The translations under genes and the position numbers were made by a program. The notes below the pieces were generated by a model that searched no databases, was not told where the DNA came from, and was given only the letters and a program-made list of their open reading frames with translations. From ZC4RG30 sp040508085 (GTDB lineage Bacteria > Pseudomonadota > Gammaproteobacteria > Steroidobacterales > Steroidobacteraceae): a stretch of 37,320 nt of DNA. The stretch lies in contig JBEVNO010000040.1 of assembly GCA_040508085.1 (NCBI GenBank), positions 1-37,320 on the forward strand. Reading direction: 5' to 3'. Positions 23,101-30,128 of the stretch are shown here, one piece after another; the stretch's first letter is position 1, and each line of letters opens with the position of its first letter.

Positions 23101-24531
23101 ATGATGATCGCGCTGGTGGCGCTGGGATTGCTGACCATCCTGCTGGTGGTGGTCGTGCTGGCATTGCTGTTGCCGCTGGGCCGGCGGCTGGCCGCGCTCG
23201 AGCAGCAGCTGCCGGACCTGCACGCGGCCACGCATCCCATTGCCGAGGCCGTGTTCCACGTGAAGGACACCAGGGACGCAGTAACGCGGGTTGCATCCGA
23301 GTTCGCCGAACTGCAGGGGCGCCAGGGCGTGATCGTCGAAAGCCAGGCGCGTCTGGGCGACGGCCTGCAACAGACGCTGGCCGCGCATGACGAGCGCCAG
23401 CGGCGCGACATGACGGCGCTGCGCGAGGGCAATGACAAGAAGCTCTCCGAGATCATCACGCGTACCACCGACAGTGCTGCGGCGCTGAACCGCACCGCCC
23501 AGCAGACGCTGGTCACGGTGTCCGAACAGGTGAAGGAACTGAAGGCCTCGGTCGATGCGGCGCTGAAGGCCGAGCTGGGCGCCATCCGCCAGGAGAACAG
23601 CGAGAAGCTGGAGGCCATCCGCATCACCGTGGATGAAAAGCTGCATGCCACGCTGGAGCAGCGGCTGGGCGAATCCTTCAAGCTGGTCAGCGACCGGCTC
23701 GAGCAGGTGCATCGTGGCCTGGGCGAGATGCAGTCGCTGGCCACCGGCGTGGGCGACCTGCGCAAGGTGCTCACCAACATCAAGACCCGTGGCACCTGGG
23801 GCGAGGTGCAGCTGGAGAACCTGCTCGACCAGATCCTGACCAGCGACCAGTACGAGAAGAACGTGGCAACGCGGCCCGGCAGCGCGGCGCGGGTGGAGTT
23901 CGCGTTGAAGATGCCGGGCAAATCCAGCGACCACGCCTTCTACCTGCCCATCGATGCCAAGTTCCCGCTGGAGGATTACCAGCGGCTGATGGAGGCGCAG
24001 GAACGCGCCGACCTGCCCGCCGTCGAGGAGGCGGGCAAGGCGCTGGAGATGCGCATCCGCGGCGAGGGCAAATCGATCCGCGACAAGTACGTCGAGCCGC
24101 CACACACCACCGATTTCGCGGTGCTGTATCTCTCCACCGAAGGTCTCTACGCCGAGGTGCTGCGCCGACCGGGTCTGGCCGACTGGCTGCAACGCGAATG
24201 CAAGGTGGTGCTCTCCGGGCCCACCACGCTGGCCGCCATGCTGAACAGCCTGCAGATGGGCTTCCGCACGCTGGCCATCGAAAAGCGTTCGTCCGAGGTG
24301 TGGCAGGTGCTGGGTGGCATCAAGAGCGAGTTCTCCAAGTTCGGCGAGGCGCTTGCGCACACCAAGAAGAAACTCGAGGAAGCCACCAGCAGCATCGAGA
24401 AGGCCCAGACGCGCAGCAATGTATTGAACCGGCGCCTGAAGAGCGTCGACCAGGCACCGGAGGTGGCGCCGGTGGAGGTGCTGGGCATGCAGGTCGAGAT
24501 CGGTACCCTCGGAGTGGACGACGATGCCTAG
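23101..24531 (+). CDS. rmuC: DNA recombination protein RmuC
   Basis: 476 residues from ATG 23101 (a GTG at 23086 directly after the preceding stop also opens the frame). A single N-terminal membrane span (about residues 3-25) is followed by a coiled-coil (about 35-200, heptad-like stretches of E-Q-Q-L, V-K-E-L-K-A-S-V-D-A-A-L) and the RmuC nuclease-like domain: T-R-G-T-W-G-E-V-Q-L-E-N-L-L-D-Q-I-L, Y-L-P-I-D-A-K-F-P-L-E-D-Y and L-A-I-E-K-R-S-S-E-V-W-Q-V-L-G. The D-A-K and E-V-Q residues match the PD-(D/E)XK-like active site of the family. RmuC limits DNA inversions at short inverted repeats. Its pairing with a peptidase operon is coincidental or reflects read-through. Confidence 0.95.
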   Translation: MMIALVALGLLTILLVVVVLALLLPLGRRLAALEQQLPDLHAATHPIAEAVFHVKDTRDAVTRVASEFAELQGRQGVIVESQARLGDGLQQTLAAHDERQRRDMTALREGNDKKLSEIITRTTDSAAALNRTAQQTLVTVSEQVKELKASVDAALKAELGAIRQENSEKLEAIRITVDEKLHATLEQRLGESFKLVSDRLEQVHRGLGEMQSLATGVGDLRKVLTNIKTRGTWGEVQLENLLDQILTSDQYEKNVATRPGSAARVEFALKMPGKSSDHAFYLPIDAKFPLEDYQRLMEAQERADLPAVEEAGKALEMRIRGEGKSIRDKYVEPPHTTDFAVLYLSTEGLYAEVLRRPGLADWLQRECKVVLSGPTTLAAMLNSLQMGFRTLAIEKRSSEVWQVLGGIKSEFSKFGEALAHTKKKLEEATSSIEKAQTRSNVLNRRLKSVDQAPEVAPVEVLGMQVEIGTLGVDDDA

Positions 24532-24577
24532 TGCGGCACAACTGCTGATCTGACCCGGGACGGTCACCGCCAGCTGC

Positions 24578-24583
24578 TAATCT
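24578..24583 (+). promoter_or_regulatory. Extended -10 box (TGC-TAATCT) of the PhoD-like gene
   Basis: TAATCT preceded by TGC, an extended -10 form that tolerates a poor -35. Transcription would begin near 24590, giving a ~19-base leader carrying GAGGAGG (24597-24603) five bases before the TTG start at 24609. Confidence 0.4.
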
Positions 24584-24608
24584 TCGAGGCTTCCACGAGG
24601 AGGCCTCA

Positions 24609-26165
24609 TTGCCGAACCAACGTCGTGATGTGCTGAAAGCCCTGGCCGCGCTGGGTGGGGGTGCGGCCCTGCCGGGGGTGCTGGCAGCTGCCCCGGCTGA
24701 ACGCGCCATCGCGGACTATCCATTCCGGCTCGGCGTCTCCTCCGGCTTCCCGACCCATCGTTCCGTGGTGCTGTGGACGCGGCTCGCGCCGCAGCCGGAT
24801 CAGCCCGACGGTGGACTGCCGCCGCAGGACTGGTCGCTGCGTTATGAAGTAGCCGCGGACCAGGGCTTCCGCCAGATCGTGGCGCGCGGCCGTGCCATCG
24901 CCAGCGCGCGCCACGGCCACAGCGTGCATCTCACCGTGCCGGGCCTGCGGCCGGCGCGTGATTACTGGTACCGCTTCATGCTCGGGGCGCATGCCAGCGC
25001 CGCAGGTCGCACCCGTACGCTGCCTGATCCACAGGCACAGGTGGATGCGCTGCGCCTGGTCGTCGCCAGCTGCCAGCACTATGAGCAGGCCCAGTATGCG
25101 GCGTGGCGTCATGCCGCCGCCGATGCGCCCGACCTGATCCTCTTTCTGGGCGACTACATCTACGAGAGCGTGTCGCGCATGAGCCAGGTACGCCGCCACA
25201 GCGGCGGCGTGCCCCGCACGGTGGCCGAGTTCCGCCAGCGCTATGCGCTGTACCAGCTCGACCCGGCACTGCAGGCCGCACATGCCGCCGCCCCGTGGCT
25301 GGTGATGTGGGATGACCACGAAGTGCAGAACGACTATGCCGGCGTGCATCCCGGCCAGCAGGAAGACCCGGCCACCTTTCTCGCCATGCGGGCCGCGGCC
25401 TACCAGTCCTGGTTCGAGCACATGCCCGTGCCCGCGACCATGGCGCCGGTGAATGGCGCGATGCCGGTCTTTGCGCGCCACCACATCGGGCGCCTCGCCA
25501 CGCTGCATGTGCTCGACCAGCGGCAGTACCGCTCCGCCGAAGCCTGCGGGCGGCCGCCCACCATGGGCGGCAACCAGGTGGGGGATGACTGCGCCGAGCG
25601 GCTCGAGCCGGCGCGCACCATGCTGGGCGCCGTGCAGGAGCAATGGCTGGCGCGGGGCCTGCGCGGCAGCGCCGCGCGCTGGACCCTGCTTGGCCAGGGC
25701 ACGCCATTCTCCTATACCGACCAGAAGGCCGGCGCGGAGCACAGCTACTGGACGGATTCGTGGTCCGGCTATCCGGCGGCGCGGCAACGGTTCGTCGACC
25801 TGCTGCAGCAGGCCCGCTGCCCGAACCCGGTGATTCTTTCCGGGGACATCCACGCCTACATCATGGCCAACATCAATGCCGTGCCGGAGCGGCCAGAGAC
25901 GCCGGTGGTGGCCTGCGAGCTCGCCGGCACCTCGATCTCCTCCGATTCCCTGGCGCAACCCATCCTTGATGTATGGAAGGCCGAAAATCCCTGCGTGCAG
26001 CTGTTCGAGGGCCGCTCGCGCGGCTACCTGTCGCTGACCCTCTCGGAGCGGCAGCTGCAGGTGGATCTGGTGACGGTCGCCGATTCCACCCGGGCCGACT
26101 CGCCACGCGGCAGCGGCGGGTCCTTTGTCGTGGAGGCTGGGATCCCCGGCGTGCAGCGCGCCTGA
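24609..26165 (+). CDS. Alkaline phosphatase D-like (PhoD family), Tat-exported
   Basis: 518 residues. The start is a TTG at 24609 because GAGGAGG (24597-24603) precedes it by five bases and no ATG with comparable signal exists nearby. Tat signal N-Q-R-R-D-V-L-K-A-L-A-A-L-G-G-G-A. The N-terminal domain holds R-L-G-V-S-S-G-F-P, W-T-R-L-A-P; the metal-binding catalytic core has S-C-Q-H-Y, L-G-D-Y-I-Y-E-S, W-D-D-H-E-V-x-N-D-Y, L-G-Q-G-T-P-F-S and L-S-G-D-I-H-A-Y. These are the PhoD/metallophosphatase motifs (calcium- and iron-using phosphatases). It would release phosphate from organic monoesters or diesters in the periplasm. No Pho box was recognised upstream. Transcribed with its own promoter behind rmuC. 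Confidence 0.93.
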   Translation: MPNQRRDVLKALAALGGGAALPGVLAAAPAERAIADYPFRLGVSSGFPTHRSVVLWTRLAPQPDQPDGGLPPQDWSLRYEVAADQGFRQIVARGRAIASARHGHSVHLTVPGLRPARDYWYRFMLGAHASAAGRTRTLPDPQAQVDALRLVVASCQHYEQAQYAAWRHAAADAPDLILFLGDYIYESVSRMSQVRRHSGGVPRTVAEFRQRYALYQLDPALQAAHAAAPWLVMWDDHEVQNDYAGVHPGQQEDPATFLAMRAAAYQSWFEHMPVPATMAPVNGAMPVFARHHIGRLATLHVLDQRQYRSAEACGRPPTMGGNQVGDDCAERLEPARTMLGAVQEQWLARGLRGSAARWTLLGQGTPFSYTDQKAGAEHSYWTDSWSGYPAARQRFVDLLQQARCPNPVILSGDIHAYIMANINAVPERPETPVVACELAGTSISSDSLAQPILDVWKAENPCVQLFEGRSRGYLSLTLSERQLQVDLVTVADSTRADSPRGSGGSFVVEAGIPGVQRA

Positions 26166-26182
26166 CGCGCCTCGCCGGCGCG
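26166..26182. terminator. Possible hairpin terminator after the PhoD gene
   Basis: CGCGCC and GGCGCG pair across a five-base loop immediately after the PhoD stop codon. The downstream sequence lacks a strong T-run (GGGCTGGATTTCC), so this is a weak candidate; it separates PhoD from the ahpC promoter region. Confidence 0.35.
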
Positions 26183-26198
26183 CGGGCTGGATTTCCTG

Positions 26199-26241
26199 TC
26201 GATAGACCTTATCTATCGAACTCATCGAGATAATTGACTAT
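26199..26241 (+). promoter_or_regulatory. OxyR-type operator upstream of ahpC
   Basis: A perfect seven-base inverted repeat TCGATAG-N7-CTATCGA at 26199-26219 contains ATAG-N7-CTAT. Seven bases farther ATCG follows at the third half-site position, and a CTAT occurs at 26238-26241. The OxyR consensus is four ATAG-type half-sites ten to eleven bases apart. Three are close here, the last is displaced by about three bases. With TATTCT at 26262-26267 as -10, the element spans about -75 to -33, the usual OxyR activation position. Confidence 0.65.
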
Positions 26242-26261
26242 CACGCGGGGCCGATGCCCCG

Positions 26262-26267
26262 TATTCT
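26262..26267 (+). promoter_or_regulatory. Candidate -10 box of ahpC
   Basis: TATTCT, five of six matches to TATAAT, placed so that the OxyR-like element covers the -35 area, where no consensus -35 exists at 17 bases. TTGACT at 26234-26239 is near consensus but 22 bases away, too far for a normal spacer. Confidence 0.4.
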
Positions 26268-26307
26268 CCGTGTTCACTGTCTGAGCAACCAACTGAGAGG
26301 TTCGACC

Positions 26308-26871
26308 ATGTCCCTGATCAATACCGCGGTGAAGCCGTTCACGGCGCAGGCCTATCACAATGGCAAGTTCATCACCGTTTCCGACGCTGACCTGAAGGGC
26401 AAGTGGTCGGTCTTCGTGTTCTACCCGGCCGATTTCACCTTCGTCTGCCCCACCGAACTGGGCGACCTCGCCGACAACTACGCCGAGTTCAAGAAGCTGG
26501 GCGTGGAGATCTACGGCGTTTCGACCGACACCCATTTCACCCACAAGGCCTGGCACGACACGTCCGACACCATCAAGAAGGTGCAGTACCCCCTGATCGC
26601 CGACCCGACCACGCAGCTGTCGCGTGCCTTCGAGGTGCTGATCGAGGAGGAAGGCCTGGCCTACCGTGGCACCTTCATCATCAATCCGGAAGGCAAGATC
26701 AAGGTCATCGAAGTGCATGACAACGGCATCGGCCGCGACGCCAAGGAACTGCTGCGCAAGGTGCAGGCCGCGCAGTACGTGGCTTCGCATCCGGGCGAAG
26801 TGTGCCCGGCGAGCTGGACCCCGGGCCAGTCGACGCTGAAGCCGTCGCTGGACCTCGTTGGCAAGATCTGA
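26308..26871 (+). CDS. ahpC: Alkyl hydroperoxide reductase subunit C (peroxiredoxin)
   Basis: 187 residues, exactly the length of the Escherichia coli enzyme. AGAGG precedes ATG 26308. Peroxidatic Cys47 lies in A-D-F-T-F-V-C-P-T-E and resolving Cys166 in G-E-V-C-P-A-S-W, the same numbering as the well-studied AhpC. Conserved active-site Pro and Thr (P-x-x-x-T/C) and Arg are present. As a typical 2-Cys, decamer-forming peroxiredoxin it reduces hydrogen peroxide and organic hydroperoxides, with electrons from AhpF encoded next. An OxyR-like operator and -10 box are in the 142-base upstream region. Confidence 0.98.
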   Translation: MSLINTAVKPFTAQAYHNGKFITVSDADLKGKWSVFVFYPADFTFVCPTELGDLADNYAEFKKLGVEIYGVSTDTHFTHKAWHDTSDTIKKVQYPLIADPTTQLSRAFEVLIEEEGLAYRGTFIINPEGKIKVIEVHDNGIGRDAKELLRKVQAAQYVASHPGEVCPASWTPGQSTLKPSLDLVGKI

Positions 26872-26910
26872 AGCCAGCGGACGAGTGGAGCAATTTTAAG
26901 GAGCGATGTG

Positions 26911-28512
26911 ATGCTTGAACCAGAGATGAAATCGCAACTCGGCGCCTATCTGCAACGCCTCACCGCGCCCGTGGAGATCACGGCGCGGGTGGACGAGAGC
27001 CAGGCCTCGGGCGAGATGCTCTCGCTGCTGGCAGACATCGCTTCGTTGAGCTCCCTCGTGTCGGTGAGCCGCGTTGCGGCCGCCGATGACACGACAGGCC
27101 AGCGCGTGCCCAGTTTCGCGCTGGCCCGTCCCGGTGAGGCGCCCCGCGTGACATTCGCGGGGCTGCCGATGGGACACGAATTCACCTCACTGGTGCTGGC
27201 GCTGCTGCAGGTGGGCGGATATCCGCCGCGCGTGGAGCAGGCCGTCATCGACCAGATCCGTGGCCTCGAAGGCGACTTCGAGTTCACCACCTATATTTCA
27301 TTGACCTGCCAGAACTGCCCCGATGTGGTCCAGGCGCTCAACCTGATGTCGGTGCTCAATCCGCGCGTCCGCCACACCATGGTGGATGGCTCGCTGTTCG
27401 AGCGCGAAGTCACCGACCTCAAGATCATGTCCGTGCCCACCGTCTATCTGAACGGGCAACAGTTCGGGCAGGGCCGCATGGATGCGGAGCAGATCCTCGC
27501 CAAGCTCGACACCAGCGCCGCAGGCCGCGTCGCGGCCCAGATGAATGCCGAAGCACCCTACGACATGCTGATCGTGGGTGGTGGGCCGGCCGGCGCGACG
27601 GCGGCCATCTATGCGGCGCGCAAGGGCATCCGCGTGGCAGTGGCGGCCGAACGTTTCGGTGGCCAGGTGCTGGATACGCTGGGCATCGAGAACCTGATCT
27701 CGGTGCCGCACACCGAGGGCCCGCAGCTGGCCCGTGCGCTGGAAGAAAACGTGAAGGCCAACGGCATCACAGTCTTCAACCTGCAGCGTGCCGAATCGCT
27801 GGTTCCGGGCGCTCTCAACAAGGTGCGCTTCGAAGGCGGCGCAGAGCTGGAGGCGCGCTCCGTGATCGTCGCCACCGGCGCGCGCTGGCGCGAACTGGGC
27901 GTGACGGGCGAAAAGGAATATCGCAACCGTGGCGTCGCCTACTGTCCGCATTGCGATGGCCCGCTGTTCAAGGGCAGGCCCGTGGCCGTGGTGGGCGGCG
28001 GCAACTCCGGCGTCGAGGCCGCCATCGACCTGGCCGGCATCGTGCAGCATGTGACGCTGATCGAATTCGGCGACAAGCTGCGCGCCGATGCCGTGCTGGT
28101 GGATCGCCTGCGCAGCCTGCACAACGTCACCATTCTCACCGGCGCGCAGACCACCGAGGTGGTAGGTGATGGCCAGAAGGTCATCGCGCTGCGTTACACC
28201 GAGCGCGCCACGGGCCTTGCCCGCGAAATCACACTCGCGGGAGTGTTCGTGCAGATCGGGCTGGTGCCCAACACCGACTGGCTCAAGGGCACGATGGCAC
28301 TGAGCAAGCACGGCGAAGTGGAAGTGGACGCGCGCGGGCAGACCTCCGTCGAGGGTGTGTTCGCCGCGGGGGATTGCACCACCGTGCCCTACAAGCAGAT
28401 CGTGATCGCCATGGGCGAAGGCTCCAAGGCGGCGCTGGGTGCCTTCGAGCACATGATGCGCACGCCGGTGTCGCCGGCCATCACTGCCGAGGCATCCAGC
28501 ATCGCGGCATAG
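26911..28512 (+). CDS. ahpF: Alkyl hydroperoxide reductase subunit F
   Basis: 533 residues from ATG 26911; AAGGAG is seven bases upstream (a GTG at 26908 also opens the frame). N-terminal double-thioredoxin domain with dithiol C133-Q-N-C136-P-D (usual form is C-H-N-C; the His to Gln change is seen here), then a thioredoxin-reductase-like part: FAD motif V-G-G-G-P-A-G at about 222-228, redox center C345-P-H-C348, NADH site V-G-G-G-N-S-G at 361-367, and FAD-binding E-G-V-F-A-A-G-D-C. The cysteine numbering equals that of E. coli AhpF. Transfers electrons from NADH to AhpC. 39 bases after ahpC, clearly one operon. Confidence 0.98.
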   Translation: MLEPEMKSQLGAYLQRLTAPVEITARVDESQASGEMLSLLADIASLSSLVSVSRVAAADDTTGQRVPSFALARPGEAPRVTFAGLPMGHEFTSLVLALLQVGGYPPRVEQAVIDQIRGLEGDFEFTTYISLTCQNCPDVVQALNLMSVLNPRVRHTMVDGSLFEREVTDLKIMSVPTVYLNGQQFGQGRMDAEQILAKLDTSAAGRVAAQMNAEAPYDMLIVGGGPAGATAAIYAARKGIRVAVAAERFGGQVLDTLGIENLISVPHTEGPQLARALEENVKANGITVFNLQRAESLVPGALNKVRFEGGAELEARSVIVATGARWRELGVTGEKEYRNRGVAYCPHCDGPLFKGRPVAVVGGGNSGVEAAIDLAGIVQHVTLIEFGDKLRADAVLVDRLRSLHNVTILTGAQTTEVVGDGQKVIALRYTERATGLAREITLAGVFVQIGLVPNTDWLKGTMALSKHGEVEVDARGQTSVEGVFAAGDCTTVPYKQIVIAMGEGSKAALGAFEHMMRTPVSPAITAEASSIAA

Positions 28513-28537
28513 CCGCACGAGCGTCGGGGCGGCGGGC

Positions 28538-28552
28538 TAACATGGCCGCATG
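28538..28552 (+). promoter_or_regulatory. TAACAT 6 bases before ATG 28550: leaderless-start candidate
   Basis: TAACAT at 28538-28543, then GGCCGC, then the ATG at 28550. There is no Shine-Dalgarno sequence at normal spacing, although G-rich DNA precedes the box. The same hexamer-N6-ATG layout is seen at 8394 and 9324. Confidence 0.35.
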
Positions 28553-29443
28553 CCGACGCTCCTTCGCCTGACTGCCCGCCTGGCGGCCTGCTGCGCCGCC
28601 CTGCTCACGCTGCTGGGCGGCGCCGCGCGCGCCGATGACGGCGCACATGTGTTCTGGGAGGTAGCCGGGGCGCACAACACCGTCTATCTGCTGGGCTCGG
28701 TGCACGTGCTGCATGCGAACGACCACGCGCTGCCGCCGGTGACCGAAGCGGCGTATGCCGATGCCGAGAAGATCGTCGAGGAGCTGGACCTGTTCGCGGC
28801 CGCAGCGGAGATGCTCACGCCGCCGGCGATGGCGCACCAGATGCTGCCCGCCGGCCAGACCCTCCCAGCCGTGCTGGGGCCGGCGTTGCATCAGCGTGTG
28901 CAGGTGGCGGCGAAGGAGCTGGGCCTCGACGCCTCGTTCCTGGCCGGCATGCAGCCCTGGTTCGTGGCGACCATGATCAGCGAGCTGCGGCTGGGCAAGG
29001 CCGGTTACAGCGCCCAGGATGGGGTCGATTTCCAGATAGCAGCGCGCGCGCAACGCGACGGCAAGCCCATCGTGGGCCTGGAGACATTGACGCAGCAGCT
29101 CTCCTTCCTGAGCGCCATGTCGATGGACGAGCAGCGCGAGTTTCTCGCCGCCACGCTGGATGAAGACGCCAGCGCCAGCGAGCTGCAGGAGATCACCGCG
29201 GCATGGCGGCGCGGCGATCTGCAAGCGCTCGAGGCCCTGCTGCGCAAGGGCGATGCCGAAATGCCCGAGCTGTTCCAGCGCATCGTGGTGGACCGCAACC
29301 GCAACTGGTTGCCGCGCCTCGAGCAGATGCTGGCGGATCCGGCGGACGACTACCTGGTTGTCACCGGTGCGCTGCATATGGTGGGCGAGCAGGGGCTGGT
29401 CGAACTGTTGCGCCGCAAGGGCTATACCGTGACGAGAAGGTGA
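28550..29443 (+). CDS. TraB/GumN-family exported protein
   Basis: 297 residues. Sec signal peptide ending L-G-G-A-A-R-A. Family marks are V-Y-L-L-G-S-V-H-V-L (the G-x-x-H metal motif), V-E-E-L-D, P-W-F-V-A-T-M, G-V-D-F-Q-I, V-G-L-E-T, R-N-x-N-W-L-P-R, and the second His-containing motif V-T-G-A-L-H-M-V-G-E-Q-G-L-V-E-L-L-R-R-K-G-Y. The two G-x-x-H motifs and the family fold are shared with the Tiki/PrgY metalloprotease superfamily, so it may be a membrane or periplasmic metalloprotease, but function in bacteria is not known. It is followed at ten bases by another exported protein; the ahpF stop is 37 bases upstream. Confidence 0.9.
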   Translation: MPTLLRLTARLAACCAALLTLLGGAARADDGAHVFWEVAGAHNTVYLLGSVHVLHANDHALPPVTEAAYADAEKIVEELDLFAAAAEMLTPPAMAHQMLPAGQTLPAVLGPALHQRVQVAAKELGLDASFLAGMQPWFVATMISELRLGKAGYSAQDGVDFQIAARAQRDGKPIVGLETLTQQLSFLSAMSMDEQREFLAATLDEDASASELQEITAAWRRGDLQALEALLRKGDAEMPELFQRIVVDRNRNWLPRLEQMLADPADDYLVVTGALHMVGEQGLVELLRRKGYTVTRR

Positions 29444-29453
29444 GGGAACAGCG

Positions 29454-30128
29454 ATGTTGAAGCAAGGAAGCAGGCGTCGGGCATTCGCCGCATTGATTGG
29501 CACGCTGTCACTGTGGGGCAGTGCGCGCGCGGCCGATCTGCAGCAGCTGGTGATGGAGACCCAGCGCGTGACTACCGCCGATGGCATCGTGCAGCTGGTG
29601 TGGTGGCTGCCGCACCAGTTCTGGGAAGAGAGCATGAAGTCCAATGCCGCCATTCCAGCGGCGGCGCGCGACCAGATACTGACCACCTTCGGCGACTACA
29701 CCATGCTTGCGATGATGCGCGCCACGGCGGGCCTGACCGGCATCACCGACGGGGTATCCAAGGACGAGTTGCTGAAGAACCTGAGCGTGGACGTGGATGG
29801 GAAGAAGCTCGAACCACTGCCTCCCGATCAGCTCTCGCCAGTGGCCCAGCTGCTGCTCGCGCAATTGAAGCCGGCCATGGCTTCCATGGTGGGCCAGCTG
29901 GGCGAGAATCTGGAGTTCGTGGTGTTCCCCGCCAAGGTTGATGGCAAGCCATTGCTCGATGCCGCCAAGGCCGGCAATTTCACCGTGAAACTGTATGACC
30001 AGACGGCGACCTGGCGACTGCCACTGGGCAGCTTGTTGCCGAAGCGCAGCGACCGCAAGACGGGCGAGCAGTTTCCGGGCAACTACAACTTCAACCCCTA
30101 TACGGGCGACAAGCTGGCTGCGCCCTGA
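29454..30128 (+). CDS. Exported hypothetical protein
   Basis: 224 residues; GAGGGAA is about five bases before ATG 29454. Sec signal peptide with an arginine-rich n-region (K-Q-G-S-R-R-R-A-F-A-A-L-I-G-T-L), ending S-A-R-A. The mature part begins T-Q-R-V-T-T-A-D-G-I-V-Q-L-V-W-W-L-P and continues with charged, mostly helical segments, then a beta-like tail with F-V-V-F-P-A-K-V-D-G-K-P-L and K-L-Y-D-Q-T-A-T-W-R-L-P-L-G-S-L-L-P-K. No cysteines or catalytic motif evident. Ten bases after the TraB/GumN gene, so likely co-transcribed. Ends tail-to-tail with the tannase gene (no gap). Function not recognised. Confidence 0.75.
   Translation: MLKQGSRRRAFAALIGTLSLWGSARAADLQQLVMETQRVTTADGIVQLVWWLPHQFWEESMKSNAAIPAAARDQILTTFGDYTMLAMMRATAGLTGITDGVSKDELLKNLSVDVDGKKLEPLPPDQLSPVAQLLLAQLKPAMASMVGQLGENLEFVVFPAKVDGKPLLDAAKAGNFTVKLYDQTATWRLPLGSLLPKRSDRKTGEQFPGNYNFNPYTGDKLAAP

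Noticed and set aside
21427..24567. 1046-codon open frame on the minus strand opposite the M28 peptidase and rmuC
   Set aside because: It lies antisense to two well-supported genes with full motif sets and its translation is His/Gln/Arg/Leu-rich without domains. GC-rich codon use on the real strand leaves few stops in this antisense frame.
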